Positions 1-12,769 of a stretch of DNA of 64,000 bases are shown here, piece by piece. Under the pieces are notes generated by a model. It did not search any database, was not told the origin of the DNA, and saw only the letters and a program-made list of their open reading frames with translations. Numbering within the stretch: position 1 is the first letter of the stretch; every line of letters begins with the position of its first letter. Position numbers and translations under genes: made by a program. The stretch spans positions 9,982,001 through 10,046,000 of the forward strand of contig OZ176054.1 in assembly GCA_964247055.1 (NCBI GenBank), read 5' to 3'. This stretch comes from Paragordius varius (taxonomy: Eukaryota; Nematomorpha).

Positions 1-875
1 GGGTCAAATCTCATAAATTGTATTACCTGGATTTCTACCATCTAATCTTTTTCTACCTATTTCTATCTTTATTTAGAACAACAAATTATGGTTAAGAATT
101 ATATTTAAACCATAAAAATTTTAATATAAATTTTATTACCAGGCCTTGGTGGTTTAATATTCCTATCATCATTCACATTTGATCCCTGTTTATGATCTAT
201 GACGCAAATGTACCGTAATTTGATAGTTTATATTAAATATGATTTATCTATACCTGTTTCTTTAGGAACGTTATCATTGGGTTGATCATCCGAGAGTTTA
301 ACTAATGTCGCATAATATTTTGCACAATTTGTAAATAAATCTTTGAAGGTAATATACGGATTTGTAAAATACGGGATAATTTAGTTTATGTCAAAATTAG
401 TTTTAGGCATTTTATAATTATATCTAATGAAATTTAATTTATTTACAACATTAATACATATATAATGAATTTTCTTTAGTTTTTACCACCTCTATAAATA
501 TTTGATTGTTGAGTGAATAGTTCTTTATTTATTTATGAAAGCATTACTTCTTTTATCATCAGGTTCCCCATCAGAAGAGGTATCATCTGAATGTGGTCGA
601 TTTCGATTCGGGTTGGATGGTCCTAAATATTTTAGAGTGGGAATCGTACCAGCCTCCTCTTCGGGAATCAAACTATCTGCCTCCACGGTTTCTTGATCGT
701 TTAAAACATCAGCCATGTTCTGCAAATCTTTTTTAACAATAATTTTAACAAACATTATAAAAAATGTATAAAATATAACATAAATTCGATATATTTTAAC
801 CAGCCCAATATTTTAATTTTTAAGTCTCTAGATAACTCGAAGATTTTATTTAGATATTTCTCTTATTTATATGCT

Positions 876-2192
876 ACTAGAGTAAATATCGGGGGAAGTA
901 CTTCGGACTTTTTGTGGGGGATGGGGGGGCTATATATATAAGCCCTGTGAATATTGACGGAGGGAACTATATTTATTGCCGAATTTAACTATTGCATATA
1001 GGAATAATAAATTGGGATATTATATATATATATATATATATAAGGTAGGCATGCATAGAACACAATATAAATGTATTAATTTCTGTGGGTATTGACGGGT
1101 GCGCTAAATTTATTGCGAATTTACAAATTCTATTTGATATTATTATATATATAAAAAAGTAATCATGCACAAAATATATAAGGAGGATATATATATATAT
1201 AACCCATGTCTGGAATTATCATAGATCCCATATGTTCATATAAGTTCTTGTAAAATAATTACCAACTAAAATGTTTTATTTTAAGGGGTAATAAATATTT
1301 AAGCCCTTATTGAACTCACATTGACTCTTAGGTTTTCTGAAATTTGGCTGCAAAGTGCTGTGTCGATATTGTGACGCAGTTTTACGCGGGTAGCCACCTA
1401 AAGATGGGGTAACAAAGAAACGCTCGATTAAAATTTTTCTCTTAATTCGGGTATACCTGGAATCATAACTAATACCATATGCTCTCGTGAATTTTCGAAA
1501 AAATGCCTCAAAAACAAAAAGTCATTCTATGGTGGCGCATTTTTCAGGGTGAGGGCCTAATTAACGGCTAATTTTATAAAAACCGGTCCTACATTTTTGC
1601 CTTGTTGGGGCAATATTTTAAGCACCTATTGAAGGCTGGCCTAGGTTTTCTGAAATTTAGCCCCAAAGACACTCTATTTCGATATGACGGGGCAGTTTTT
1701 AGCGGGTATCTCCAGCAGCCAATATAAAAGGGGCACGACTAAAGTTTTGGGCTTTTAACAGAGAAAACCTGGATTCCCTATTTATGCGGTCTCATGAGCG
1801 AAAAATAGATTCAAAAAAATATTTTTTAGACTTAATTCTTATGAAAAAAATGGCATTAGGGAGAGCGAAAAAGAGGGCCTAAATTAAAAAAGCGAGCCGA
1901 CCATGTCCGATCGAAAAATAGTAAAAAAAATCATAATTGAAATCGAATATGGTCCAACACGTTTTCCGGAAAATTGTCTCAAAGACACGATTTTTGTGGA
2001 CTTCTGTTTTCAAAAAAAAACCGTGTTTTACACGGGGCCCGAACTAGGAGCCTAATTTAAAAAGGCGAAGATATTGTTGGGGCATTCATTATTATTGATT
2101 ATATTTTCGCCATTTGGATTCGAATGGTCTACCGGTCCTTCGGAAACAGATCACAAAGCAAGCATTTGTCATTTTTATAAATATATAGATTA
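876..2192 (+). mobile_element. Helentron-like (HINE-type) repeat, copy 1
   Basis: Begins ACTAGAGTAAATATCGGGGG with a CTTCGGACTT stretch close behind, and ends in AAATATATAGATTA. The same start and end bound the tandem-repeat element at 32776-35263. The ACTAGC-type start, a GC hairpin near that end in the other copy, and a tandem-repeated core fit non-autonomous helentron derivatives (family knowledge). No coding capacity. It lies in the long intron of copy A between exons 3173-3193 and 650-727. Class assignment is tentative. Confidence 0.45.
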
Positions 2193-2596
2193 ATATTTAA
2201 AGACCCTCTTAACATATTAAAAAAATTAAATCAAGTTCTACCATATGAAAACAAAACAAACTATTTACAATGAGGACTTTGAAGTAGAATTCGCATCTAA
2301 TCAAATCTCAACTAATTTTAATCCTCAAATTCAATGTGATAAAATTCTTTCAAAAAGATTCTTGGAAGTTATACACCTAAAGCAATTTAGATAACTAACA
2401 TTTGAAAATTATAGAAAATTTAAATTAATCAAATTAACAAGGGCCATGCCTACCGATAAAATCCTAGTGTTTGGCACATATGCAGTTTATACTCAAAATA
2501 AGTATATTAAAAAATTAATAAATAACTCAAGGCCATAAAAAAGAATTTTTAGGGCCGCCTGTGGCTTGTGAGCGGTTTGATTACCAATGTCTATAT

Positions 2597-2660
2597 CAGG
2601 GGTGTGCAACATAAATGGCCTTTCGGGCGACATTTTTGTATCAGAAAATCCGTCGAATCG
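2597..2660. mobile_element. One end of a hAT-type MITE
   Basis: CAGGGGTGTGCAACATAAATGG resembles the left ends of the MITEs at 21080 and 18643 (CAGGGG start followed by a GGCC-type motif). No matching opposite end was seen nearby, so only an end or a deleted copy is present. It lies in an intron of copy A. Confidence 0.35.
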
Positions 2661-3213
2661 CATTCGCAAAATATATATGCACAAAGAAATATTTTAAATA
2701 AGCACAAGACTGTAAAAACTACAATTTTTTATTTTATGCTAGTTCCAAAATTCGGAACACTTTAAAACATTTGTTTAAAATAATCAATTTTACTTAGATT
2801 GCGTAAATTTTTTATTTAAATTTTGCGAGTATTTTTTATTGTTATTAAAGAATAAAAATTATTTTATAATAATGCAGGAGAATAAAAAGAAAAGTATCGT
2901 ACAATTTAAATAATTGAAAAAGTGTTGGATTTTGATTGGAAGTATTTGGTTGATATAGTATTAAGTTTGGTTGAAAAAAAAATCGAGTTTTTATAATAAA
3001 GGTGTATAAATTAAAAACATTTTAGTAAGATTTCTGGAAATATTTAAGATTTAATAATTATAATTTTATTTATCATGGGAACTGTATTATATTATGAGTT
3101 AATTTATTTATTCTAATTTTTATTTAATTATTTTGCTCATTAATAGAATATAGTGGGAAATTAAATACTTACCGGATGTTAATCCTTCAACAGCTAAATG
3201 ATGAGTTCCAAAA

Positions 3214-3266
<53 letters not shown>

Positions 3267-6200
3267 ATATGTATGTATAAATTTCCGATTTTTAAATAAA
3301 ATCCTATGAGTTATTCTCTAGGAACTTGCTGGTTTCTAGATATTTTGAAACCCTCAAAGGAATTATATTAAATAATAAATTTCTTGGAGATTTTTTCAAC
3401 GAAAAATATAAAATATTATATATATAATAAAAAAGCAAATCAATAATTGGTAAATTACAAAATTTAATTTATCTGATAAAAAGGGTATGCGGATAATAAC
3501 ACTTGGACACAAACTTCTACAGTTCTCATGTCGGGCCCTTTAAGGATGAATTAGTTCACTCGATGTAATTTTTAAGTATTAGTTAATAATTATAGTAATA
3601 TATTTAATTATAAAAATAGTTTAGATTAGTAATTTATATATCGAATTCAAAATGTTGCTGAACGTGATTATATACCTGCGTTAAAGTCATCCGATACAAT
3701 GCCTAAAAGTTAAGATTGATTATGATGAAATATACTTTATACATCATCCAACCATGATTCAAGTTCCGCTATACATTATTTTTAATATAATACCGTTCGG
3801 ATTTTCTGCATTCAAAATTTCTAAATAGAGTAAAAAAATTTTTCTCCTTCCATATATATAATTAAAAGTGGGTATAATATGCTTTATAATTTTATATTTA
3901 TTACATTTAAAAAATTAAATAATCATTGGGGTCTAAAATACATTGTTACAATCTAAGTAAAATAACATTATAATGAAAACTGTTACCCACTAAAAGTAAT
4001 GAATTAGATGGACATGTTGTTTAAAAATTATTTTACTAATTGTTTATAAATTACCTTAATTAAATAATTTATATTTTATATAATCTTAAGTTATTTAATT
4101 TGATACCAAATGAAGTTTAATATTTTTCCAAAAAACAGACCAATTATTTTTAAACAGTTAGTTAAGAATTTAACTAAATAAATTATAATTTCATATATAG
4201 CATGAATAATTGAAAATATTAAAGAGGAATTTTGATATAATGGTTTAGGCGTCGAAGTTCTTATTTTTTGATAATTATACAAAGAAAAAGAAACTCTAAA
4301 CTGCATATTATATATAAACATTAGTATATAAATTTATCAATTTGTTTTTATGTATTACCTCCATTAACTAAAAATAATTTACCTTCGTTTTCGTTGATTT
4401 GATCTAAAATATCAAGTATAGAAAAAATTATATAAGACCATTCAAATTGTAAAATAAACAAAAAGAATCCCATGTTTATACATTTGTATGCAATTAATAA
4501 AGTGCCAAATTTAGTATCAAAATGCAGTTAGAGTTCAAAAAAATGGGGCTGTGTTACATATAAGATAAAGTCATAATTTTAAGTCATCCGCTGTTTTCAT
4601 CTTTATTTATAGATGAAAATTGGTATAATAAATTTAAAAAAAATAGATAAATTATAATAGGTGTGTTTCAAGCTGCGCAAAATTAATAAAAAAATACATT
4701 TTCAATGTAAACATATTAAAAATATTAAGTTTTATATATTTTCGTTTCTGAAGTACGAAAGGGTTTTACCTGTTTAAAATACAAAATTCAAACCTAGTAT
4801 AAGCAACAAACCTGATGCCTCCATATTTTACTTCTTTATTCCATTGATTTTATTTTAAAAATCTGTTTTTTTCGAATCTTGCTAAACACAGGCATATTTA
4901 TAATTAAATTTTATATTCCAAAGTTTCGCAGGTATTATTAGTATATATAAATAAATTTATTATAGTGATTCATAAAAACATATGTCTTTAATCATACTTT
5001 ATGTTTTTTTTCCTCATATGTAATGTGACCCCCGTTTTTTCGTGTAAAAATTCGTATTTTCTCCGCCAAAAATATGATTATTGGATAAATTTCAATATTG
5101 GCAATGAATTTCGCAAATTTAATATTTTAGAATGATTTTCAAACAAATATTCATGACTCCACATTTAATTTAAATATATAATAAACAATTGATTTTATAT
5201 ACAATTTTAATAGAAGTCTAAGAGATAGGAGATTGTTCAAGGCGATTTATGTACAGCCAAGTTACCGAAATACTAGTGATCAAACTTAATCACATGTCAT
5301 ATAGTTTAAAAGTTGAAAATTTTATGCCAACATTTTTATGAAAGATTCTGAGTTTGTGATTAAAAAAGATGACCATATGGATTATATAAAATGTAAATTA
5401 AATTTCCCATGACTCATTCATGTAATATTCATATAGGCGAATTCAAGGCTAAACAACTCTATCAACTGATTATTACAAAACCTTGTAATACGAAAATAAA
5501 AGAACCTCGATGACGCTGTGAGTCAAAAAATTAATTATTACACCTCCATTATAAATTTTAAGATTCTTAAAATTATTATAAATGTATGAGATAGATTACA
5601 AAATTTTTGCATATATTTCTCTTATATAGCGATTTTATCCAACTTTCTCTAAAATCTTTTTCTAGCTGAATCTATAAAAATTTGAAATAATCACCCAAAT
5701 TGTGTACACTCAAACAACGTAAATATAAAGAAAAAAATCATCTAAAACTTCCATTCAGCGGGCGGAATATCGTTGGCCCGGGTAGAGGAGATAAATGACG
5801 GCACAGGAGGCCTATCTTCTTCTAGTATTTCTTCAACATTATCCCACATTATATCTGCAACCTCAACATCTTCAATATATGTCGTATATTTTTTAATTAT
5901 TAATATTTAAAAATAATTAATTTGTTGCAAATGAATAAATCAAAGAAATTGTACAAAAATACAAAAAAATTGAAAAATAAAATTAGTTATTTAATTGCTA
6001 ATGTTTTATAGAGCAAAATTATCTTGAGTATAAAGACTATAAATATAGAAATTACCAAAGAAAAATTCATCGATATCATCCTCCAACGCTAGGTCGTTGT
6101 TCAAAAATTTTTCTATATTAGATATCATATCATTTCAATATATATGTGTATCAAACATTTTTTGGAACAGGTTGTGGATACAGTGATTTGGTAAAAAAAT

Positions 6201-6298
6201 ATTATTAATGTAATTTATATTTGTCGCCATGGCCATGCATGGGTAAAATTATTTTTAAATTAATTCAAATTTATGCTTGAGGTTTTTGGCAAACAGCA

Positions 6299-6668
6299 CA
6301 GGGGCGTACCGATGGGGGGGCAAGGGGGTGCATCATGCCCCGGGCGCCGTTATTTAGGGGCGCCTAAATGATTTTTAATTAAACTTTAACTATGCACTAA
6401 GAACTTTTAAATGAGATTTTTCAGCAATTTAGGTAATCCCTATAATATATACTCTATTATTCACCTAATTAGTACCACTGAATAAATTTAGTATCATATA
6501 AATATATATATATTTAATAGATTTAAAATTTACATGACTGTGCTGTCTTATCTATGGTGTTTAGGCTACAACGTTTGTATTTTTTTCTAAATTATTTTAT
6601 TGGCTTGGGGTGGGGGGCGCCATAAAAGTCATATGCCCCGGGCGCCGCAAATGCTCGGTACGCCACTG
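6299..6668. mobile_element. hAT-type MITE with perfect 8-base target duplication
   Basis: The left end CAGGGGCGTACCGA and the right end TCGGTACGCCACTG are inverted repeats, followed inwards by GCCCCGGGCGCCG blocks on both sides. The flanks are AAACAGCA at 6291-6298 and AAACAGCA at 6669-6676, an exact 8-base duplication typical of hAT elements. 370 bases, no transposase. It is GC-richer than its surroundings, and the intact duplication suggests a fairly recent insertion. Confidence 0.85.
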
Positions 6669-7330
6669 AAACAGCAAAATGAGGTTGCAAACAGTATCAT
6701 CGGGGCCGCAATGGCTGCCACGCCGCGATACCTTGATTGTTTTATCAAAAATGGATGAATATAGATAACATTTATATATATATATATATATATATATATC
6801 TTTTTAGCCAATAATATCGATAGTTGTATTTATCAATTACGGAAAGAATACTAGTTTAACTCAACCTTTATTTGGGGTAAAATGTTGTTTTCATTTAAAA
6901 AATTGCCAACAAAATTTGCCATTAAATAAAAAAAATTTAACCAATTAGACCTGTATTTATTAAAAATTAACTTTGTATTTGATAATTTAATTAAATAGGA
7001 ACATGGGTTGCTTTTATCCAGAACATAACAGCTAATTTATTTCTCCAATTGACAAAAATTGCATATTAAGTAATTTACCGAATACACCGTGTTTTTTATT
7101 TTACATGTTTGGATAGCTTTTCCCTTATATTTAGAACTAGATTTTTTAATACTGTCTTTGATCTCACATTTATATATATTTACACATATAACACTTACCC
7201 AATTCTAAAATATTATAATTTAATTTAATCAATAATTAAATATCATCGACCCAAGGTCCTGGAAATAACCCTGTTAAAAATAGAAAATCATTTCATTAAA
7301 TATCTGTAAAGCTATGTATGAAAAATATAG

Positions 7331-8420
7331 GTAATAAATTTTTTTCAACACTCGTACATGTTCTTTTGGCCAAAAACTGAATATCGTGTTTTCCTGCTAC
7401 ATTAATTGGTTATATAAAATTCGCCTAATAATAACGGTGAGAATTTTTATTTCTATCTAGGAAGCAGTGATACTAACTATAAAACTTGTCTTAGGGCCCA
7501 AAACCTTATAATACGATAAAAAATAACTATTTTGCTGCATATATTTTAAATTTCATAATAAAATAAGTCGAGAGTATTTCATACATTGATCATAACATAT
7601 GCACGCGTCTCTTTCAATTTAGGTATGATAAAAAGGACAGTTATGAATTTAGTTTAAATCTAATTTAAACAAAATATCGGTTTATATTGTTATTGTTAGT
7701 TTTAATAGGGGATATTAAATAAATGAAAGCTTTGGTAAACTTCTAAGTCATTTTTTAGAATCCTTAATGGATTTTGAATTCTATATAGTATATAAATTCA
7801 AATGAATGATGCCTTGTAACATTTCCTACACTATATCAAGGATACTTAAATCGCTATGGGTCGCATGCGCTACTAAAACGCCAATGGCCCATACTCATTT
7901 AATTTTTTGATGTAATTGTTTGGTGCATGGGTTTCTAACTGGGTACGCGGGCCACATTTGAAAAAAAACATGGGCAATAATATATATTTAAATATATCTT
8001 CATAAGACTGTAAAATGCAAACACAATATATATTTTTTTAGGTCGTATACTAAAAACTTGCTTAAAAATATTAATTTATTAAGATTAAATCATATTTTTT
8101 CAAATTATGTATTTCCAATTTTTTCTCAACCCGCTCATAATGTCTCGGGGGGCCGCGTGTTGGGCAAATGAATAAATATCTGAATATGTCTTAAACAGAT
8201 ATGCAATATTTATCGGTTATATAATGCACTACCCTTGAGACAAGAATAATATTTTATCTTTCGATATTTTTTGGTCTCCGTTGCACTATATGGTAACAAA
8301 ATAAAATTGAGGTGATTGTTTTAATATGCGAACATTATTATCATACCATTTAATGTAGCAGGAAAACGCTATTTTCCGATTTTGGTCAAATATAGATGTA
8401 TGGTTAATATTTTTTGCAGA
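7331..8420. repeat. Inverted repeat pair of about 75 bases, 1 kb apart
   Basis: The left arm around 7331-7409 contains CGTGTTTTCCTGCTACATTAA. The right arm around 8346-8420 contains its inverse, TTAATGTAGCAGGAAAACGC, with weaker match continuing outward (TTTTGGCCAAAAACTG against CGATTTTGGTCAAA). This fits the ends of a diverged DNA transposon, into which the MITE-like sequence near 7925-8165 would have inserted. No transposase was seen between the arms. Confidence 0.45.
7925..8166. mobile_element. Degraded hAT-type MITE
   Basis: Starts near GTTTCTAACTGGGTACGCGGGCC and ends near GGGGGGCCGCGTGTTGGGC, a GC-rich inverted pair around an AT-rich core. The arrangement is like the MITEs at 18643-18852 and 21080-21334, but the CAGGG termini are not preserved and no clear target duplication remains. 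Confidence 0.35.
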
Positions 8421-8599
8421 TAAAGAAAAAAATATTATTCTTGCTTTTTATGTATATAACAGTACGGTCATATGCCATAAAACAATTATATTGTAACAAA
8501 TATAATTGGTATATAAAAACATTTATATTCTATTTAAAAATCGGTATTTTTATAAGTTAATTAAAAAAATATGACTTTTGTCGCTTTTTCTTGCATTCA

Positions 8600-10260
8600 T
8601 GGCATATAACTTTATAAGTGCAAGATCTTAACATTTATATTTTATTCGGTAAAAAACTTATATATTAAAATAAAAATAAAAAAAATTTTATTTTTCATGT
8701 TTTTGTCATTTGGTATTGAGTAGATAAAAAATTACTGTTTTATTTTGGAATCTTACATGAGCGGGAATTATGAAGCATACATTTTAGAACAAAATAAAAT
8801 TAAAAATTTACATGTAATGGAAAAATCAACCAAAAATCCGTACATATCACTGCTCAACAAGGTTTTGTACCACCCCATTATCTTTGCATTTTCTGATACC
8901 TAATGGCATGGAAAGGCCAAATCAAAAAAGAAAATTGAGGCGACCAATAGGATTTTTCCGAAATTTGATTTTTAAATTTGTATTTAATTTAAAAATAACA
9001 ATCATTCCTCGTGTACATATGTTTAAATATTCACACGAACAAGTCGCTACAAGTAATATTCCATGCATGAATAACAAAATTCTAGGCATTAAATAAGATA
9101 CTAAACAAGCTAAGAGTCAAAGTATTAAAAATCTAAAAGGGGCTTATGGATAGTGTGATAGATCCAGGCGGCTGCACATGCTCTGCATATCCCCCAAGCG
9201 ATCCAATTATGCCAGATATGGCAAAGATAACAATAAGTAATCGTAAAGCCCGATAAGAGAGACTTGCAAGCAAACAGGCAAATTGACATGTCAAATTAAC
9301 CAATTCACAGAATAAAGTTAGATAAATTCTACAATTAAATTGAATAAAAAGATTAGGTAAATACAAATGGTCCAATCTAATAGTAAATTTTACTAAAAGT
9401 GGCTACACAACATCCATCTGAAATTAAAAATACAAAACAACCAATAATTTTAAAAAATAAAGTATATCCACTAGGTATAAATAAAGGATTTTTTGTAAGA
9501 ACCAACTCAAGAAAAAAAAGCATAATAAGTACTCGAAAGAACGAAAACTAACAAAAAAATATAGCTTATCTAAAAGCCGAAGGTTTAAACCATAGAATGC
9601 CTTTTTTAGTATTTTTTTAAATTTTTTTTATACGTATTAAAAATTCACTTGAAAGAAAAAGACTAAATTTTGACGTTTAAGTCCGCACTATTTTTTTCTC
9701 TCTGATATTTAAATGACATATTTATATTCAAAAGATAGAGTTTAAAACGCTTTATTAAATGATATTAAGTTTATAATATAATAACATTTTATTATAAAGT
9801 TATATTTGATTTTTTCTCGATTTTCTCTTGTTTTTGAAAATTTGAAACCTATAATATTTCAAAATTCTGATTGGTGGGATCAAAATTTTTTTCACATTCG
9901 GTTTTAAAACACTGATATTAGTCATAATTTAAAAGTTTGAGTGGTGGTGCTCAAAAATGTCCAAATTTGTCGACTAGTGTATTTCACTAAAAATATTTTA
10001 TTGTGTTAAAACAAACTTGTTACAGTAATTTGTAAGGATTGTTGGTTAATATTCCACTACTTTGAAATGCAATTTTGCATAATTTATAATTTCCACTCAT
10101 TTAAGATTCCGAAATAAAACATTAAATTTTTTTAAACACTTAAACCAGATGACAAAAAAATGAAAAAATAAAAAACAACCTAATGATTCAGTAAAATGCG
10201 TGCCGCAAATTATTTTTTTCACGCACAAAATTCAACATGATTACTGAATGTTAAAAATAG
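8600..10260. mobile_element. Palindromic TA-type element, interrupted copy
   Basis: 8600-8870 matches the left arm of the palindrome at 17.0-18.3 kb: an AACATTTATATTTTATTCGG stretch, then TACTGTTTTATTTTGGAATC, then ATCAACCAAAAATCCGTACA. 9980-10200 matches the right arm (TTGTAAGGATTGTTGGTTAA, then CCAGATGACAAAAAAATG). The two halves are split by about 1.1 kb of unrelated sequence, 8872-9990. The outer ends are too diverged to place exactly. Confidence 0.5.
8872..9990. other. Unrelated 1.1 kb inside the interrupted palindrome
   Basis: No transposon ends were recognised. On the minus strand 9133-9375 is open and hydrophobic (CQFACLLASLSYRALRLLIV, then FAISGIIGSLGGYAE), with a further hydrophobic frame just upstream around 9400-9530. 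It could be a captured or broken membrane-protein exon, but T-rich DNA often reads as hydrophobic, so this is not called as a gene. Confidence 0.25.
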
Positions 10261-11060
10261 GATCCTAATTTTTGGTGGATTTAACTTGTGTGTTTGTCGT
10301 ATAATGTCAGCGAAATGGATCTGTTTTTAATTAATCATCTGACTTTTAGACTCTTAGTTAAATCGAGAGTAACTTCTTACACTTGGTATATTGATATATT
10401 ACGTCCATGCTCTGTTAGCATTAACTTAATCTTTAGGTAAAATATTTTATAATTGATGAATATAAGCTTGGCTTTAATTATAAACTATTCCGTGTATATT
10501 AAAATAATGATCAAAATATGGTGAATCTTAAAATAAAAAGACCTGAATGGCAAATTTTCACCAGAAAAAAAATAAAAAATATATTACACAAAACATTACA
10601 AATAATTATAAACAATATTACTAAACAAAAATTATTTTAATCTAAATACAAATATCCATGTCGTATATATCATTGTTATTAATCAGGGCTCTAAAGAGTG
10701 GTAAGCAGGTGGTTTAAAATTTTGGCTAGAACCTAGGTAGTTTCATACATTGTAATAGTAAATAAATTCAATTTACAAGATTTTTAATTAATTATTTACG
10801 GTAAAATTATTGATGCGTAGATCCAATTGCTTATTAAAACTCGCATAAAACAAACAAAAATATTAATGAAGACTGTATGTGACAATTCTCTTAGGGAAAA
10901 ATTAATTTTACGTAAACCGTATAACAGTAAAATCTATGTTATAAGTAAAATCTGGGATTTAAGGATTAGTGCCTAAATGCACACTTATGATATAATGTGT
11001 TATAATAAAATATTTATAAAAAATTAAAATTTTAAAATCATCCATTTATTTGTTTTATTG

Positions 11061-11066
11061 CATTAA
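11061..11066 (-). promoter_or_regulatory. Poly(A) signal of the 11.1 kb gene remnant
   Basis: AATAAA on the minus strand within GCAATAAAACAA, roughly 20 bases past the TGA stop. Position is approximate to a base or two. It supports 11084 as a real 3' end. Confidence 0.4.
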
Positions 11067-11083
11067 CATATCACAAATTCCTT

Positions 11084-11878
11084 TCAAATATGCGATATAC
11101 CAACAACCGAAAAAGCCAATTTCCCATAAAAATTGTTAAGGTTGGGTTTCGGTTTATATACCAAAAAGTATTCATCTTCATCATTAAAAGTTATTCCCTC
11201 TAAGTCCATTTTAAAACAATCTTTATCCTAATACAAAAATATATCGCACATCTTTATAAATTTATATCAAGCATAAGATAATATATCTAGACTAATTTAA
11301 ATGATATAATTTTTTGATAGTTTATTGATAGGAAATATGATTTGTAATAGTTTAAATCATGATATATTTAAAACACTTACACGAGTGATATCGGTAAGCG
11401 TGTCCAATAAAGCTTTACTTTTTGACTCCAAAAATATGTGATATTGGTCGGTTGGATTTAATTCCAAATATTTTGTACATACTTGCAAGATATTATTATT
11501 GATACAACCATAATCATCCTTAAGTATATTTTCGCTTTCTATATCACCAAAAAAGTGTTATTGTAAATAATTAGGGAAATGATTCCTAGTATTTAAAATA
11601 TAGTATTTGTAAAATGGTGCATCGTATGATTTAAACGATGATGCTTCAATATCAATTAGTTTATTTTCCATAGACCACCACTCTAAATACTAAAATATTA
11701 ACACTTTTTTGCATTCTGATTATCTCCATAAGCGAATTAAGAAAATTAAAATATCTTAGACAGATCCTGTGATATTGGGCCAAATTCAAATAAGAAATCT
11801 ACGGCTGGTCCACTATTAAAAAAATATATTTGAAAATTTAAAGGTGGAAATCCATATCTGAAATATATTACCGCTAAA
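11084..11878 (-). pseudogene. Unrecognised multi-exon gene, 3' end, probably broken
   Basis: The terminal exon 11084-11227 starts after a TAG acceptor and reads DKDCFKMDLEGITFNDEDEY, then FLVYKPKPNLNNFYG and SVVGISHI-stop, with AATAAA about 25 bases after the stop. The preceding exon, about 11381-11691, ends THR-type LTDITR before a clean GTAAGTG donor in phase 0. It begins YLEWWSMENKLIDIEA and contains LQVCTKYLELNPTDQYH. It holds one in-frame TAA in the middle (after FPNYLQ). Upstream, RYGFPPLNFQIYFF and GPAVDFLFEFGPISQDLSK are open (about 11750-11878), but no GT donor in the right phase links them to the next exon. The stop and missing donor point to a decayed gene. The family was not recognised. 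Confidence 0.45.
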
Positions 11879-12769
11879 TTAATTCTAGGTTTTTGTCAAA
11901 AATAATTATATGATTAAATTTCGGGATTATTTAATGCAATGTATGACCTTTCGCTCGGTCGCACGCGTGGTGCCGAAGAATGGAGTAATATCTTTCTCTT
12001 TCTTTACTTTAATAAGCCTAATTTTTGGATCAGGGGAATTCATTTCAAGCCAAATATTATAATTTTAAAATATCTATATAAACGCTTTCATTTTTTAGTT
12101 TTTTTAAAAAAATTTAGCCAATATGATGTGTCTTTTTTGTTTTTTCTGTTGTCTTTTTGTTCTCTTTATAAATTTAAAATATAGTATCTAAATAAAAACT
12201 ACTTCAAGTATCTAATTCTCTCAACGGTCTAAAAATTTATTATAGATATCTCACAATTACTTGTCCGCCCGGTAACACAGGTGCCAAGACATGTATAAAA
12301 ATCTCCCTTTTTAAACCTTATATTTTATTTTATTCTTTACTTTACCATATATTTAGTTCAAAAAATGATAGAATAGATTATAACATTTATTTACACAAAT
12401 TCATATCTTATTTTTGAGTTTAATTGTTTTTTATATGTTTTCTTTTTGATGCTTATATGTTTTCTTTTTGATGCTTATATGTTTAATCTTAGATAATAAA
12501 GTTAAATTCTCTTAAAATATTATAATCAAAATAATTATTTTAATGCATTTTATTGCTTCTTCTATTCACTACCTCCGATATACCCATTATCTCATAATCA
12601 CAGTTAAATGATTCTGTTTATTTTGTTATGTAGATATCTAGTTTATGATATGGTTCATTTTCATTTTTATGTGTATTTAAGATATCTTATAAGCTATTAT
12701 ATAGTTTGTAAACACTCAATCCATACACTACAAGTATCTGATCAAAGCTCCAGCCAATAGTTCATAAAA
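11879..12769. other. Flank between the gene remnant and the LINE
   Basis: A GC-rich patch at 11945-11985 (CGCTCGGTCGCACGCGTGG) stands out and could be the 5' leader of the LINE that follows. A short direct tandem (TTTTCTTTTTGATGCTTATATG) lies at 12437-12482. The 81-codon plus-strand frame at 11939 has no recognisable domain and is not called. Confidence 0.3.

Larger units (their letters stand above)
27..7270 (-). pseudogene. Micro-exon gene copy A: collinear paralogue of B, probably decayed, 3' part outside the window
   Basis: Exons in transcript order: 7244-7270, 7199-7204, 6056-6112, 5750-5869, 4383-4403, 3794-3820, 3736-3768, 3676-3702, 3173-3193, 650-727, 548-622, 254-301, 140-196, 27-56. 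Each matches a copy B exon in order, phase and mostly in length; for example MADVLNDQET here against MADVLSDSEE in B, and LSDDQPNDNVPKE against LSDNQPNENVPKE. An extra possible 9-base exon lies at 4359-4367. Signs of decay: the first exon is followed by AT where B has GT. The donor after the PPAEW exon is AG at the position where B has GT. The AWLDD-type exon at 3736-3768 reads into a stop just before its donor. Exons after the fourteenth, including any glycine-zipper and FN3 part, would lie left of base 1. Alternative splicing could rescue it, so pseudogene status is an inference. Confidence 0.65.

Noticed and set aside
525-755. Single 76-codon minus-strand gene
   Set aside because: It is two exons of copy A plus a 27-base intron that happens to be a multiple of three without a stop. 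The collinear copy B shows the intron.
4800-4835. Possible 22-base exon of copy A ending before GTTTGT
   Set aside because: Length and phase do not fit the symmetric phase-1 pattern and there is no counterpart in copy B.
9133-9375. 80-codon hydrophobic frame as a gene
   Set aside because: T-rich DNA reads as hydrophobic by chance, and no convincing splice context or homology was seen. Kept only as a remark.
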